Notes under the pieces: model-generated
The model's input: the letters and a program-made list of their open reading frames with translations, nothing else
Database searches by the model: none
Told to the model about the DNA's origin: nothing
Shown: positions 55,014 through 63,915 of the stretch, in pieces
Layout of the letters: each line of letters opens with the position of its first letter
Position numbering within the stretch: position 1 is the first letter of the stretch
Assembly (NCBI RefSeq): GCF_000763295.1
Contig: NZ_JRJE01000006.1
Coordinates: 222,431 to 286,430 of the forward strand
Length of the DNA stretch: 64,000 nucleotides
Direction of reading: 5' to 3'
Source: Thalassospira australica
Lineage (GTDB): Bacteria > Pseudomonadota > Alphaproteobacteria > Rhodospirillales > Thalassospiraceae
Program-made: the position numbers and the translations under genes

Positions 55014-56054
55014 TCAGCCGGTTTTCTTCGGGGCGGTGCTTGCGCGGACAACAAGCTCTGCGCCGACCTGTACCTTGACCGCAGGCAGCGATCCTTCTGC
55101 GTTTAAGAGTTCATCAAGTACCGTAACAGCCATGCTTCCGATTTTGCGTTTCGAAACATCTATCGTCGTTAAGGATGGATCAAGAGTGGCGCTCATTGGA
55201 AGGTTATCAAACCCGACAATCGAGACGTCCTGTGGGATTTTGTATCCCTTTTCTTTCAGCGCTTTGGTAAAGCCATATGCCATGATGTCGTTCGCGCAAA
55301 AATAAGCTTCGGCAACGCTTTTGTGATTGGAAAGCGCCTTGAAGCTATCCTCATATGCCGAGGCGATGGTGGACCCGATTGACAGGATGTGATTGCTGTT
55401 CACTGTCAGTCCGAGATGGTCCATGTTTTTCAGGAAGGCTTTCTTGCGCAGAGCAAAGTTTCGGGTCTGCGTTTCACTGCCGACAAAGCCAATTTTACTA
55501 AAACCAAGATCTTTTAAGTGCGAAAGCACGGTGTAAACCGCATCGCCATTGTTCATGTCGACGAAATTTGCATCAATCAGATCATAAAAAGAATCAATAA
55601 AAACAGTTGGTAATCTGAAGTCCTGGATTTTCTGAATATCTTCACGCGTTAGCTCGGTGCCAAGTATGATGGCGGCCGTCGCATCCGAATTTGCCAGAAT
55701 GTCTGTGATGTCATTTGCTGTGACATTTTCATAGCTTAAAACCTGCAATTTATAACCACGACTCGTTGCTTCTGATGACATGCCGTCAATGTAATCAGAA
55801 ATGAAATGGCTGTGGTCACGGTTCACAGTATGACCGTGCTTGGCGATCTTGAGAAACTTGATGGTTTTCGCCGTCTTTTCACGGTTTTTGGGGGCGCGCG
55901 GCAGGTAGTTCAAAGAAGAAACAACTTCAAGGACCCGTGAACGGGTAACGCCGGAAATTTCACCCTTGCCATTCAGGACAAGCGACACCGTCGAAGGGGA
56001 GACGCCCGCCCGTTCGGCAATCTGTTTGATCGTCGGTTTGTTATTTTTTTTCAT
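55014..56054 (-). CDS. LacI-family transcriptional regulator
   Basis: 346 residues. The N-terminal HTH and hinge (KQIAERAGVSPSTVSLVLNG) are standard, followed by a periplasmic-binding-protein-like effector domain (about 70-340; TVFIDSFYDLIDANFVDMNNG, SIVGFDNLPMSATLDPSLTTID). The base composition is visibly AT-richer than its neighbours, with many Lys and Asn codons, which hints at different ancestry. It is divergent from the sugar ABC operon and presumably represses it through the elements at 56092-56223. Confidence 0.93.
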   Translation of the reverse strand: MKKNNKPTIKQIAERAGVSPSTVSLVLNGKGEISGVTRSRVLEVVSSLNYLPRAPKNREKTAKTIKFLKIAKHGHTVNRDHSHFISDYIDGMSSEATSRGYKLQVLSYENVTANDITDILANSDATAAIILGTELTREDIQKIQDFRLPTVFIDSFYDLIDANFVDMNNGDAVYTVLSHLKDLGFSKIGFVGSETQTRNFALRKKAFLKNMDHLGLTVNSNHILSIGSTIASAYEDSFKALSNHKSVAEAYFCANDIMAYGFTKALKEKGYKIPQDVSIVGFDNLPMSATLDPSLTTIDVSKRKIGSMAVTVLDELLNAEGSLPAVKVQVGAELVVRASTAPKKTG

Positions 56055-56091
56055 GTACTTAACCCTGGTGCTCTTCCCTGATTCTTCTTTG

Positions 56092-56110
56092 TTTATGTTT
56101 TTTAGTAAAC
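56092..56110. promoter_or_regulatory. Putative LacI operator A
   Basis: TTTATGTTTTTTAGTAAAC consists of the elements TTTATGTTT and TTTAGTAAA. Both recur in inverted form at operator B. It lies close upstream of the lacI-like start, suited to autoregulation. Confidence 0.5.
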
Positions 56111-56192
56111 ATCCTGTCGGACATCAATGCAACTGCGACGTAACAGTTTGTGTCAAACAGGTGCTTGCCAATATAAAAATGAATTGATAGTT

Positions 56193-56223
56193 TTTAGTCA
56201 ACAAACATAAAAATTTACTAAAA
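56193..56223. promoter_or_regulatory. Putative LacI operator B
   Basis: TTTAGTCAA (56193-56201), AAACATAAA (56203-56211) and TTTACTAAA (56214-56222) lie within 30 bp immediately upstream of the permease ribosome site. TTTAGT and ACTAAA form an inverted pair, and the last two elements mirror operator A about 100 bp away, compatible with looping. Confidence 0.5.
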
Positions 56224-56238
56224 GTATGGGGAGGATCC

Positions 56239-57261
56239 ATGCGCTTTTTTGACGGGCACCTGACCGTTCTAATCGGACTGATCGTAACGTTGATGACGGC
56301 GGGCGCGATTGTTTCTGATGGAAACTATCTTTCGCTGTTTAATCTTCAGTCGATGGCGGGCCAAGTGCCTGAAATCGGGTTGTTGGCGATCGGTGTTTTG
56401 CTGGCGATGTGTGTCGGCAATGGCGGCATCGAATTGTCGGGGATCGCGCTGGCCAATCTTTCGGGCGTCGTCGCTGCGACCATTGCGGCAAGTTTTTTCT
56501 CGGCCTCTCAGGACCCGGAGATTTTCTCGCTCATCTTTATCGTGGTGGCGTTGGCAACCGGGTTTCTTGGTGGTTTGCTGAACGGCCTGTTGATTGCCTA
56601 TCTTAAAATCACGGCGATCCTTTGCACGCTGGGCACGCAAATGCTGTTTATCGGGCTTGCCGTTGCGATTTCCGATGGCCGTTCGGTAAGGGTTGGTGCA
56701 CCAGGCCCGCTTTATGAAATCGGCAACGGATTGTTGTTTGAAATCCCGATCAGTTTCCTTTTGTTCATCGGGGTTGCCTGCATCATCGGGTTTGTTCTGC
56801 GCTATACGCCGTTTGGCATGTGGCTGATGCTCAATGGGTCAAACCCCAAGGCCGCTGAATATGCCGGGTTTCCAAAAAACAAAGTGATCATTTCGACCTA
56901 TACCGTAAGCGGCATTCTGTCGTCGCTGGCCGGGGTCATAATTGCTGCGCGGACCATCAACGTGAAGTGGGATTACGGCACATCATACCTTCTGGTGGCG
57001 ATCCTGATTGCGGTGATGGCCGGTGTTAAACCCGAAGGTGGCTATGGGCGGGTGATCTGCGTCGTTTTGTCGGCAATCACGCTGCAGATGATGTCGAGCA
57101 TGCTCAACTTCATGGGTCTTTCAAACTTTATTCGCGATTTTGCTTGGGGGGCCCTGTTGCTTGGGTTCCTCGCGATCGGGCGGTTCAGATTGCTTGATCT
57201 GATCAACCTGCAAAAGCATGCGATCTCTGCCTCTGTGCGCAGCCCTCACGTACAGAAGTAA
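56239..57261 (+). CDS. Sugar ABC transporter permease 1 (RbsC/LsrC-like)
   Basis: 340 residues, about nine to ten transmembrane helices of the BPD_transp_2 family. The loop NGLLIAYLKITAILCTLGTQ is the permease coupling region. The C-terminal segment (GVKPEGGYGRVICVVLSAITLQ) matches RbsC-like proteins. The ATG follows GGGGAGGA. First gene of the operon, placed before the binding protein, which is unusual because this family's binding-protein gene often comes first or last. A second, different permease lies at 59975. Confidence 0.93.
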   Translation: MRFFDGHLTVLIGLIVTLMTAGAIVSDGNYLSLFNLQSMAGQVPEIGLLAIGVLLAMCVGNGGIELSGIALANLSGVVAATIAASFFSASQDPEIFSLIFIVVALATGFLGGLLNGLLIAYLKITAILCTLGTQMLFIGLAVAISDGRSVRVGAPGPLYEIGNGLLFEIPISFLLFIGVACIIGFVLRYTPFGMWLMLNGSNPKAAEYAGFPKNKVIISTYTVSGILSSLAGVIIAARTINVKWDYGTSYLLVAILIAVMAGVKPEGGYGRVICVVLSAITLQMMSSMLNFMGLSNFIRDFAWGALLLGFLAIGRFRLLDLINLQKHAISASVRSPHVQK

Positions 57262-57320
57262 TCAAAAATCAGAGGGAAACATCTGGCCAAACAGAATATT
57301 TCCAATTGGGAGGAAACATT

Positions 57321-58331
57321 ATGAAAATTGCCAACCTTATGAAAACCACAGCTTTCGCACTGGCTGCGATGTCTGTTCTTGGTTTTGCTGCCCCGTCTTC
57401 GGCGCAGGACACAAAATCCATTACGACTGTCGTTAAAATTAGCGGTATTCCATGGTTCGATCGTATGGAAACCGGTGTTACCAAGTTTGCCGAACAAAAC
57501 CCAGAAATGGATATTCGTCAGGTCGGTCCGGCAACTGCGGATTCCGCCCAGCAGCTTCAGATCGTCAATGATCTTGTGGCAACTGGCGTAGACGCACTGG
57601 CTGTTGTGCCGATGGATCCCGATATTCTCGAGGGTATCCTTGGCCGCGCGATGGATCGTGGCACAATCGTTGTGACACACGAAGCCGATAACCAGACCAA
57701 CACCCATGCCGATATCGAAGCATTCGATAACAACGACTATGGTGCGGCCCTGAACGAACGTTTGGCGCAGTGCATGGGCGAAAAAGGCAAGTGGACAACG
57801 TTTGTCGGATCTCTGGGAAGCCGTACGCACATGCAGTGGGTTGGTGCCGGCGAAGAAAATGCCAAAAAATATCCGGGTATGGAATTGGTCGATCCGAACA
57901 ATGAATCGTTCGATGATGCCAATGGCACCTATGAAAAAGCCAAGGAAATCCTTCGTAAACATCCTGACATCAAGGGCTTCCAGACTTCGGCTGGTAACGA
58001 CGTTCTTGGTGTTGGACGTGCGATCGAAGAAGCTGGTCTTGCCGGCAAGGTCTGCCTGGTGGGTACCGGTCTTCCGAACCCGTCAACGGCCTATCTGGAA
58101 TCTGGTGCGATCACAGCAATTGGTTTCTGGGATCCGCAGAAAGCTGGCATGGCTATGAATGCCGTTGCCAAGCTGATGCTTGAAGGCAAAGAAGTCACCG
58201 ATGGCATGGATCTTGGTGTTGAAGGCTACGAAAGCGTAACCGTCACACCGGGTGCAGGCAAAGGTCTTCTGATTGTTGGCAATGGCATGGTCCTTGTCGA
58301 TAAGGAAACCTACAAAGATTACCTTTTCTAA
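57321..58331 (+). CDS. Sugar-type periplasmic binding protein (LsrB/RhaS-like)
   Basis: 336 residues. A signal peptide (cleavage near SSAQ) precedes a peripla_BP_4 fold: VVKISGIPWFDRMETGVTKF, ALAVVPMDPDILEGIL, FQTSAGNDVLGVGRAIEEAG, AITAIGFWDPQKAG. Domain boundaries and the C-terminus (ETYKDYLF) resemble the LsrB and RhaS groups. The ligand, a sugar, polyol or AI-2-like furanose, cannot be read from the sequence. ATG 57321 follows GGAGG. It is followed by two stacked hairpins that could protect its mRNA. Confidence 0.92.
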   Translation: MKIANLMKTTAFALAAMSVLGFAAPSSAQDTKSITTVVKISGIPWFDRMETGVTKFAEQNPEMDIRQVGPATADSAQQLQIVNDLVATGVDALAVVPMDPDILEGILGRAMDRGTIVVTHEADNQTNTHADIEAFDNNDYGAALNERLAQCMGEKGKWTTFVGSLGSRTHMQWVGAGEENAKKYPGMELVDPNNESFDDANGTYEKAKEILRKHPDIKGFQTSAGNDVLGVGRAIEEAGLAGKVCLVGTGLPNPSTAYLESGAITAIGFWDPQKAGMAMNAVAKLMLEGKEVTDGMDLGVEGYESVTVTPGAGKGLLIVGNGMVLVDKETYKDYLF

Positions 58332-58345
58332 GCGAACCCGGTTGA

Positions 58346-58402
58346 GGCAGCCCGGAATGTGTCTTGGCATGTTTCGGGCTGCCCGGCCTCGCCAAAGGCC
58401 GG
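58346..58402 (+). other. Tandem hairpins after the binding-protein gene
   Basis: GGCAGCCCGGAA (58346-58357) pairs with TTTCGGGCTGCC (58372-58383), then CCGGCCT (58383-58389) pairs with AGGCCGG (58396-58402). No T tail follows, so they look like stabilising or partial-termination elements that raise binding-protein output over the downstream genes. Confidence 0.5.
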
Positions 58403-58430
58403 GACATGTCAGCAGGAAAGGGTCTGACTG

Positions 58431-59978
58431 GTGACGCAAAACACGCAGAAAAATCGCTGTTTTCTTGAGCTAAGAAACATTCACAAACGTTTTGGCGGTG
58501 TCCATGCCCTGCGCGGTGTTGACCTGTCACTTGAAGCCGGGGAGGTATACCACCTGCTGGGCGAAAACGGTTGTGGCAAAAGCACCGTGATCAAGATCAT
58601 GGCCGGGGCACATCCGCCCAGCGAAGGCCAGATCGTTCTTGATGGCGAGGTGTTTAACGAACTTACCCCCATTCAATCTCTCGATTTCGGGATTGAGACC
58701 GTCTATCAGGACCTGTCTTTGATCCCCAATCTGAGCGTGATGGAAAATGTTGCCCTTGGGGAGCAACTGGTCGAAGGCCACGGCAGGCTTCTGCGCCGTA
58801 TTGACCGGGCGCGGATGCAGGAAACGGCAACCAAAGCCCTGTCGCAAGTGGGCCTGGACGTAACATCCGAACTGATGTCGACGATTGTCTCGGAACTGCC
58901 TTTGGCAACGCGTCAGCTTGTGGCAATTGCCCGTGCGATTGCCTGTGAAGCCCGCCTTGTCATCATGGATGAACCGACAACGTCGCTGACCCGTCGCGAG
59001 GTGGAAAACCTTATTGATGTGGTCTCGCGTCTGCGGTCGCAAAATGTCGCGGTACTGTTTGTCACCCACAAACTCGAAGAATGCTATCGTATTGGCGGGC
59101 ATGCGATCGTGTTTCGTGACGGGCAATGCGTGGCACAAGGACCGATTGAAAGTTACAGCCGGGCCGATTTGGCCGAATTGATGACAGGCCGTCAAATCAG
59201 CGAAAAGCGATACCGCGAGGGAAGCCCCTCGGAAGATACGCTGATGTCGCTTGCGAATTTCAGCATGCCCGGTCGTTTCCATAATGTCGGATTTAACCTT
59301 CGCAAAGGCGAGGTGCTTGGCATTACCGGGCTGTCGGATTCCGGTCGAAACGAACTTGCGTTGGCGATTGCCGGTATCCGGCCCGCTGCAAGTGGCACGA
59401 TTTCTATCAATGACAAGAACATCCGCATTGCAACAGCATCGGATTCAATCGATGCCGGAATTGCCTATGTCCCGGAAGACCGACTGTCTGAAGGCCTGTT
59501 TTTAAGCAAATCGATCTATCAAAACGAGGTGGCTCTGATCCTGCGCAAACTTGCGGGTTTCATGGGCATTCTCGACATGAAGAAGGGTAAGGAAATTGCC
59601 CGCGAAATTTCGGCCGACATGCGTCTGAATACCGCAGATATCGAATTGCCGGTTTCATCGCTTTCGGGCGGGAACCAGCAACGCGTTCTGATTGGTCGCT
59701 GGTTAAGCATCAATCCGGAAATTCTCGTGTTGCATGGCCCGACTGTTGGTGTCGATGTCGGGTCAAAGGACGCGATCTATCAGACAATTCAGAAAATGGC
59801 TGAAGACGGCATGGGGCTGATCATCGTCAGCGACGATTTGCCGGAACTTCTTCAAAACTGTGACCGCATACTTGTGATGAATGCAGGCGAGGTCGTCTCA
59901 GACCTCAATGGGGCATCCGCAAGTGAAGACGATATTTACCAGGCGATGCTTGGTTCAGTACAGGAAGGTGCAGCATGA
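58431..59978 (+). CDS. Sugar ABC transporter ATP-binding protein (two ABC domains)
   Basis: 515 residues with two fused ABC cassettes, as in RbsA/MglA. Cassette 1 has Walker A GENGCGKST and Walker B RLVIMDEPTTSL, but its signature reads ELPLATRQL in place of LSGGQ. Cassette 2 has an intact LSGGNQQ and the glycine-rich GLSDSGRNE in place of a full Walker A, typical of this family, where one site is degenerate. GTG start at 58431. It energises the two permeases on either side. Confidence 0.94.
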   Translation: MTQNTQKNRCFLELRNIHKRFGGVHALRGVDLSLEAGEVYHLLGENGCGKSTVIKIMAGAHPPSEGQIVLDGEVFNELTPIQSLDFGIETVYQDLSLIPNLSVMENVALGEQLVEGHGRLLRRIDRARMQETATKALSQVGLDVTSELMSTIVSELPLATRQLVAIARAIACEARLVIMDEPTTSLTRREVENLIDVVSRLRSQNVAVLFVTHKLEECYRIGGHAIVFRDGQCVAQGPIESYSRADLAELMTGRQISEKRYREGSPSEDTLMSLANFSMPGRFHNVGFNLRKGEVLGITGLSDSGRNELALAIAGIRPAASGTISINDKNIRIATASDSIDAGIAYVPEDRLSEGLFLSKSIYQNEVALILRKLAGFMGILDMKKGKEIAREISADMRLNTADIELPVSSLSGGNQQRVLIGRWLSINPEILVLHGPTVGVDVGSKDAIYQTIQKMAEDGMGLIIVSDDLPELLQNCDRILVMNAGEVVSDLNGASASEDDIYQAMLGSVQEGAA

Positions 59979-61039
59979 GTTCGGCTGGAACCTCAAACAA
60001 ACCTGCTTCGGGCCATGTATCGGCATCCGGGCAATTGCAGCAGCGCCGGGGGTTGGGTGATCTGATTGCCAAGAAACCGGAATTGGTGACCCTGGGTCTT
60101 CTGATTGCCATTTGCATTGCCGTCGCCATTGCAAACCCGGCCTTTTTGCAGCCATCCACCCTGATTGATATTGGCCGCGCCAGTGTCGTGACCGGCCTGT
60201 TTGCATTGGGTGTTTTTGTGATCCTGGCAGCAGGCGGCATTGATGTGTCGTTTACGGCCATCGCAGCACTGACGATGTATTCGATCACACTGCTGGCAAT
60301 CAATCATTCACCGAACATGCCGATCTATGTCGTGTTTCTGATCGCGGTTGCCGGTGGCATTGCGCTGGGTGTTCTCAATGGCTTTCTGGTTTATACGCTT
60401 CGTGTGCCGTCTCTGATTGTCACGATTGGGACGCAGTACCTGTTTCGGGGCGGCTTGCTGGCCTTTGTTGGCACGACCTGGATCATGGAGTTGCCCGGTC
60501 AGATGGGCACGTTCGGGCGTATTTCCCTGCTGGAATTTGAAACGGCAAATGGCGCAACGGTCAGTTTGCCTGTTTACTTCCTGATCCTGCCAGCAGCAGC
60601 CATCCTGACCTGGTGGATCATGCGCCGTACCCTGATGGGACGCGCCATCTTCTCGCTTGGTGGAAGTCCGGATGTCACGGCACGTCTGGGGTACAACGTC
60701 AAGATCGTCCATCTTTTCGTGTTTGGTTATGCCGGTGCTTTGGCCGGTCTGGCAGGCATCGTTCATGTGACGGCCAACCGTTTGGCGAACCCGTTTGATC
60801 TTGTCGGAACCGAAATTGCGGTGATTGCGGCGGTTGTTCTGGGCGGGGCCCGGATCACCGGCGGGACCGGGTCGGTCATTGGCACCATGCTGGGCGTTTT
60901 GCTTGTCGTTGTGGTCGATAATGTTCTTGTGATGGTTGGAATTCCAAGCACATGGCAACGGGTGTTCGTCGGCGCGTTCATTTTGCTTGCCGCGGCGTTC
61001 TTCGTGACCCGTCAGCGCAAATTCAAACCTGCGAAATAA
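59975..61039 (+). CDS. Sugar ABC transporter permease 2 (RbsC/LsrD-like)
   Basis: 354 residues, about ten transmembrane helices after a 30-residue hydrophilic N-terminus. It has NGFLVYTLRVPSLIVTIGTQ (coupling loop) and LGGARITGGTGSVIGTMLGV at the C-terminus. It is clearly different from permease 1, so the channel is likely a heterodimer, as in Lsr and Rha systems. It overlaps the ATPase gene by ATGA. Confidence 0.94.
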   Translation: MSSAGTSNKPASGHVSASGQLQQRRGLGDLIAKKPELVTLGLLIAICIAVAIANPAFLQPSTLIDIGRASVVTGLFALGVFVILAAGGIDVSFTAIAALTMYSITLLAINHSPNMPIYVVFLIAVAGGIALGVLNGFLVYTLRVPSLIVTIGTQYLFRGGLLAFVGTTWIMELPGQMGTFGRISLLEFETANGATVSLPVYFLILPAAAILTWWIMRRTLMGRAIFSLGGSPDVTARLGYNVKIVHLFVFGYAGALAGLAGIVHVTANRLANPFDLVGTEIAVIAAVVLGGARITGGTGSVIGTMLGVLLVVVVDNVLVMVGIPSTWQRVFVGAFILLAAAFFVTRQRKFKPAK

Positions 61040-61049
61040 AGAGAAAATC

Positions 61050-62051
61050 ATGAAAAAATTTATGAATGATCCGAAGAATTTCGTCGATGAAATGCTTGAA
61101 GGCATCTATCTGGCGAACAAAGAGGTCACCTATGTTGCCGATGACAAGCGTTGCTATGTCAAAGCCGAGCCGGTCAAAGGCAAGGTTGGCATTGCCACCG
61201 GTGGTGGTTCGGGGCATTTGCCGTTGTTCCTGGGTTATGTCGGTGAAGGCATGCTCGATGGTGCGGCTGTTGGCGGCGTGTTTCAGTCACCCAGTGCCGA
61301 ACAGATGCTTGAAGTGACCAAGCATATCGATCAGGGGGCAGGTGTCCTTTACATTTACGGCAATTATACCGGGGATATCATCAATTTCGATATGGCGACT
61401 GAACTGGCCGACCTTGAAGACATCAAGGTGATGTCGGTTGTCGGTAATGACGATGTGGCGTCCTCTGTCGTAGGTGAAGAACACAAGCGCCGTGGCGTTG
61501 CCGGGATCTTCTTCCTTTACAAGGCTGCCGGTGCGGCCGCACAGGAAGGCATGTCGCTTGAAGACGTTGTCCGCGTTGCCGAAAAGGCCAAAGACCGCAC
61601 ACGTACTATTGGTGTCGCGCTGAGCAGCTGCATCATTCCCGAAGTTGGCAAGCCATCCTTTGAAATCGGCGATGACGAAATGGAAATCGGCATGGGCATC
61701 CATGGCGAAAACGGCATTACCCGTAAAAACCTGACCGCCGCTGATCCGCTCGTCGACGAGATGATGGCGAAAATATTCGCTGAGCAGGATTACAAAAAAG
61801 GCGACGATGTTGCCATTCTGGTCAACGGTCTTGGCGCGACACCGCTCGAAGAACTTTACATCATGTTCCGTCGTGTTTCCCAACTGATGGGCGAACGCGA
61901 TATCAACGTGAAGCATGTTTGGGTTGGTGAATTCGCGACATCGATGGAAATGGCCGGTGCATCTGTTTCGGTTCTGCATCTTGACGAAGAACTTGACCGT
62001 CTGATGGCCGCCAAAGCCGACACGCCATTCTTCAAACATTTCGCACAGTAG
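61050..62051 (+). CDS. dhaK: DhaK-like ketose kinase, substrate-binding subunit
   Basis: 333 residues. The DhaK fold is recognisable: GGGSGHLPLFLGYVG, NYTGDIINFD, ALSSCIIPEVGKPSF, GMGIHGENG (covalent substrate His), and LVNGLGATPLEELY. The first motif has Leu after the conserved His where classical DhaK has Glu (GHEP). No DhaM PTS protein is nearby. Both features suggest a substrate other than, or in addition to, dihydroxyacetone, and ATP as phosphoryl donor, but that is inference. It follows the transporter by ten bases. Confidence 0.9.
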   Translation: MKKFMNDPKNFVDEMLEGIYLANKEVTYVADDKRCYVKAEPVKGKVGIATGGGSGHLPLFLGYVGEGMLDGAAVGGVFQSPSAEQMLEVTKHIDQGAGVLYIYGNYTGDIINFDMATELADLEDIKVMSVVGNDDVASSVVGEEHKRRGVAGIFFLYKAAGAAAQEGMSLEDVVRVAEKAKDRTRTIGVALSSCIIPEVGKPSFEIGDDEMEIGMGIHGENGITRKNLTAADPLVDEMMAKIFAEQDYKKGDDVAILVNGLGATPLEELYIMFRRVSQLMGERDINVKHVWVGEFATSMEMAGASVSVLHLDEELDRLMAAKADTPFFKHFAQ

Positions 62052-62063
62052 TCGGAGGCCAGG

Positions 62064-62699
62064 ATGGACACGATTAATACTGGCAATATTGCCGCCCTGT
62101 TCGAAGCCTTTCATGCGACGTTTCGCGACAAGCGTGATGAGCTGATCGCCCTTGATGCAAAGGTCGGTGACAGTGATCTTGGCATCACAATGAATTCTGC
62201 GTTTGAGGCTGCATCGAAAACGGTCTCTGACATGGATGGCGAACCACTGGGCAAGCAGTTCAAAATGGCCGGTGCCGCAATGGCAAAGGCAGCACCCTCG
62301 ACAATGGGGACGTTGACAGCAACCGGATTTATGCGCGGTGGTAAGGCTGTTGACGATGCTGACGCGATTGGCACCAAGGAAATGACGGCCTTCTGGCGGG
62401 CGTATGCCGACGGGATTGCCGAACGCGGCAAAGCCAAACTTGGCGATAAAACTGTCTTGGATGTGCTTGAGCCCATCGCCCAAAGCCTTGAACAATCTGC
62501 CGACCAAAACGCCCCGTTGGTCGATGCGGTTGCTGAAGCCTCACGTGCCGGGCAGGCCGCGCTGGAAGCAACCAAGGATATGGTCGCCCAGCACGGCAAG
62601 GCTGCGGCGTTTGCCGATAAAAGCAAAGGTCTTCAGGATGCGGGGGGCACGGTTGCCTTCCTGTTGATTGAAACGCTCGCACGCTTTGTAAAAGGCTGA
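62064..62699 (+). CDS. dhaL: DhaL-like ketose kinase, nucleotide-binding subunit
   Basis: 211 residues. The metal/nucleotide site reads LDAKVGDSDLG, keeping the three Asp residues of the family, but with Leu where classical DhaL has His in GDxDHG. PSTMGTL and the C-terminal helical bundle with QDAGGTVAFLLIE fit DhaL. It should transfer phosphate from ATP/ADP-bound nucleotide to the DhaK-bound sugar. It follows dhaK by 12 bases with a GGAGG ribosome site. Confidence 0.9.
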   Translation: MDTINTGNIAALFEAFHATFRDKRDELIALDAKVGDSDLGITMNSAFEAASKTVSDMDGEPLGKQFKMAGAAMAKAAPSTMGTLTATGFMRGGKAVDDADAIGTKEMTAFWRAYADGIAERGKAKLGDKTVLDVLEPIAQSLEQSADQNAPLVDAVAEASRAGQAALEATKDMVAQHGKAAAFADKSKGLQDAGGTVAFLLIETLARFVKG

Positions 62700-62800
62700 T
62701 TTTCTATGTCTCAGCATGATTGCGCCTTGCTTGGGCGGCATGCTGAGGCCTTTTCCTCCTTGCGCCACACCGCAATGACTTGCATCGAAAGGACCGGGTT

Positions 62801-63850
62801 ATGGAATATAGAACACTAGGCAGATCAGGGTTGAAAGTCTCAGCCCTTTCGATGGGGACATTTACGTTTGGCGGCGACGGACCGTTCGCGATGGTCGGTT
62901 CGCAACAGGTGCCCGAGGCACGCCGTCTTGTTGATTGCTGCATCGATCACGGGGTGAACCTGTTTGATACCGCCAATATGTATTCGACTGGTCTGTCCGA
63001 GCAAATCCTTGGTGAAGTTCTTGACGGCCGACGTGATCAGGTTCTTGTCACATCCAAGGCCCGCATGCGGATTGGCGATGGCCCGAATGATGAGGGGGTA
63101 AGTCGCTATCACCTGATCCGGGAATGCGAAAAGACGCTCAAGAATCTTCGCACCGATCACATCGACATCTATTACATGCACGAATGGGATGGTGTCACCC
63201 CGGTCGAAGAAAAGATGGCCGCTCTTGATACTTTGGTCACACAGGGCAAGGTGCGCTATGTCGGTTGCTCAAACTATTCGGGCTGGCACATCATGAAATC
63301 TTTGCAGGCATCCGAACGGGATCGCCGTGTGCGGTTCGTGACGCAGCAAATTCATTACACCCTTGAAGCCCGCGAAGCAGAATATGAACTTCTGCCGATT
63401 TCGGTGGACCAAGGGCTTGGAGTTTTGGTCTGGAGCCCATTGGCGGCGGGATTGCTTTCGGGCAAGCATCGCCGCAGTCAGCCTGTTGCGGAAGGGTCCC
63501 GGCAGGCTGCGGGCTGGACCGAACCACCCATCCGGGATCAGGATCGTTTGTGGGACATAGTTGACGTCCTGATCTCGGTGGGTGAAAAACATGGCGTTGA
63601 AGCTGCGCAGGTTGCGTTGGCATGGCTACTTACGCGGCCTGCTGTTTCGTCACTGGTGGTCGGCGGAAGCAACGTCGATCAGTTTAAGGCCAACTTCCGG
63701 GCACTTGATGTGAAGCTTGATCAGGACGATCTCAAACGCCTTGATGACGTCAGCGCCCCTCCGATGATTTATCCCTATTGGCATCAGGGGCAGTTTGCCC
63801 GTGATCGGTTTGCCGAAGGTGACTGGGCATTGCATTCACGCCCGGATTGA
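62801..63850 (+). CDS. Aldo/keto reductase
   Basis: 349 residues. It is an AKR (beta/alpha)8 barrel with the catalytic tetrad visible: Asp in FDTANMYS, Tyr in the same segment, Lys in VTSKARM and His in YYMHEWD. The NADP(H) loop GGSNVDQFKANFRAL follows. It should interconvert a carbonyl and an alcohol of the imported compound or an intermediate. The ATG at 62801 follows AAAGGA; a Met seven codons upstream is less likely. It is the last gene of the operon, ending at a terminator. Confidence 0.93.
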   Translation: MEYRTLGRSGLKVSALSMGTFTFGGDGPFAMVGSQQVPEARRLVDCCIDHGVNLFDTANMYSTGLSEQILGEVLDGRRDQVLVTSKARMRIGDGPNDEGVSRYHLIRECEKTLKNLRTDHIDIYYMHEWDGVTPVEEKMAALDTLVTQGKVRYVGCSNYSGWHIMKSLQASERDRRVRFVTQQIHYTLEAREAEYELLPISVDQGLGVLVWSPLAAGLLSGKHRRSQPVAEGSRQAAGWTEPPIRDQDRLWDIVDVLISVGEKHGVEAAQVALAWLLTRPAVSSLVVGGSNVDQFKANFRALDVKLDQDDLKRLDDVSAPPMIYPYWHQGQFARDRFAEGDWALHSRPD

Positions 63851-63883
63851 CCGCGGGTGAAAAGCCACCAGGTTTAAAAAAAC

Positions 63884-63903
63884 GGTGCCTCAATCAAGGC
63901 ACC
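63884..63903 (-). terminator. Minus-strand-type stem-loop
   Basis: GGTGCCT (63884-63890) pairs with AGGCACC (63897-63903). Read on the minus strand it is followed by GTTTTTTT, a terminator for a gene coming from the right, or part of an insertion-element end. Confidence 0.55.
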
Positions 63904-63915
63904 CAGATTGCTGAC

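Noticed and set aside
61287..62507. A 406-codon open frame antisense to dhaK and dhaL
   Set aside because: It spans two well-supported genes and their junction, has no domain signature, and is explained by codon bias of the plus-strand genes.
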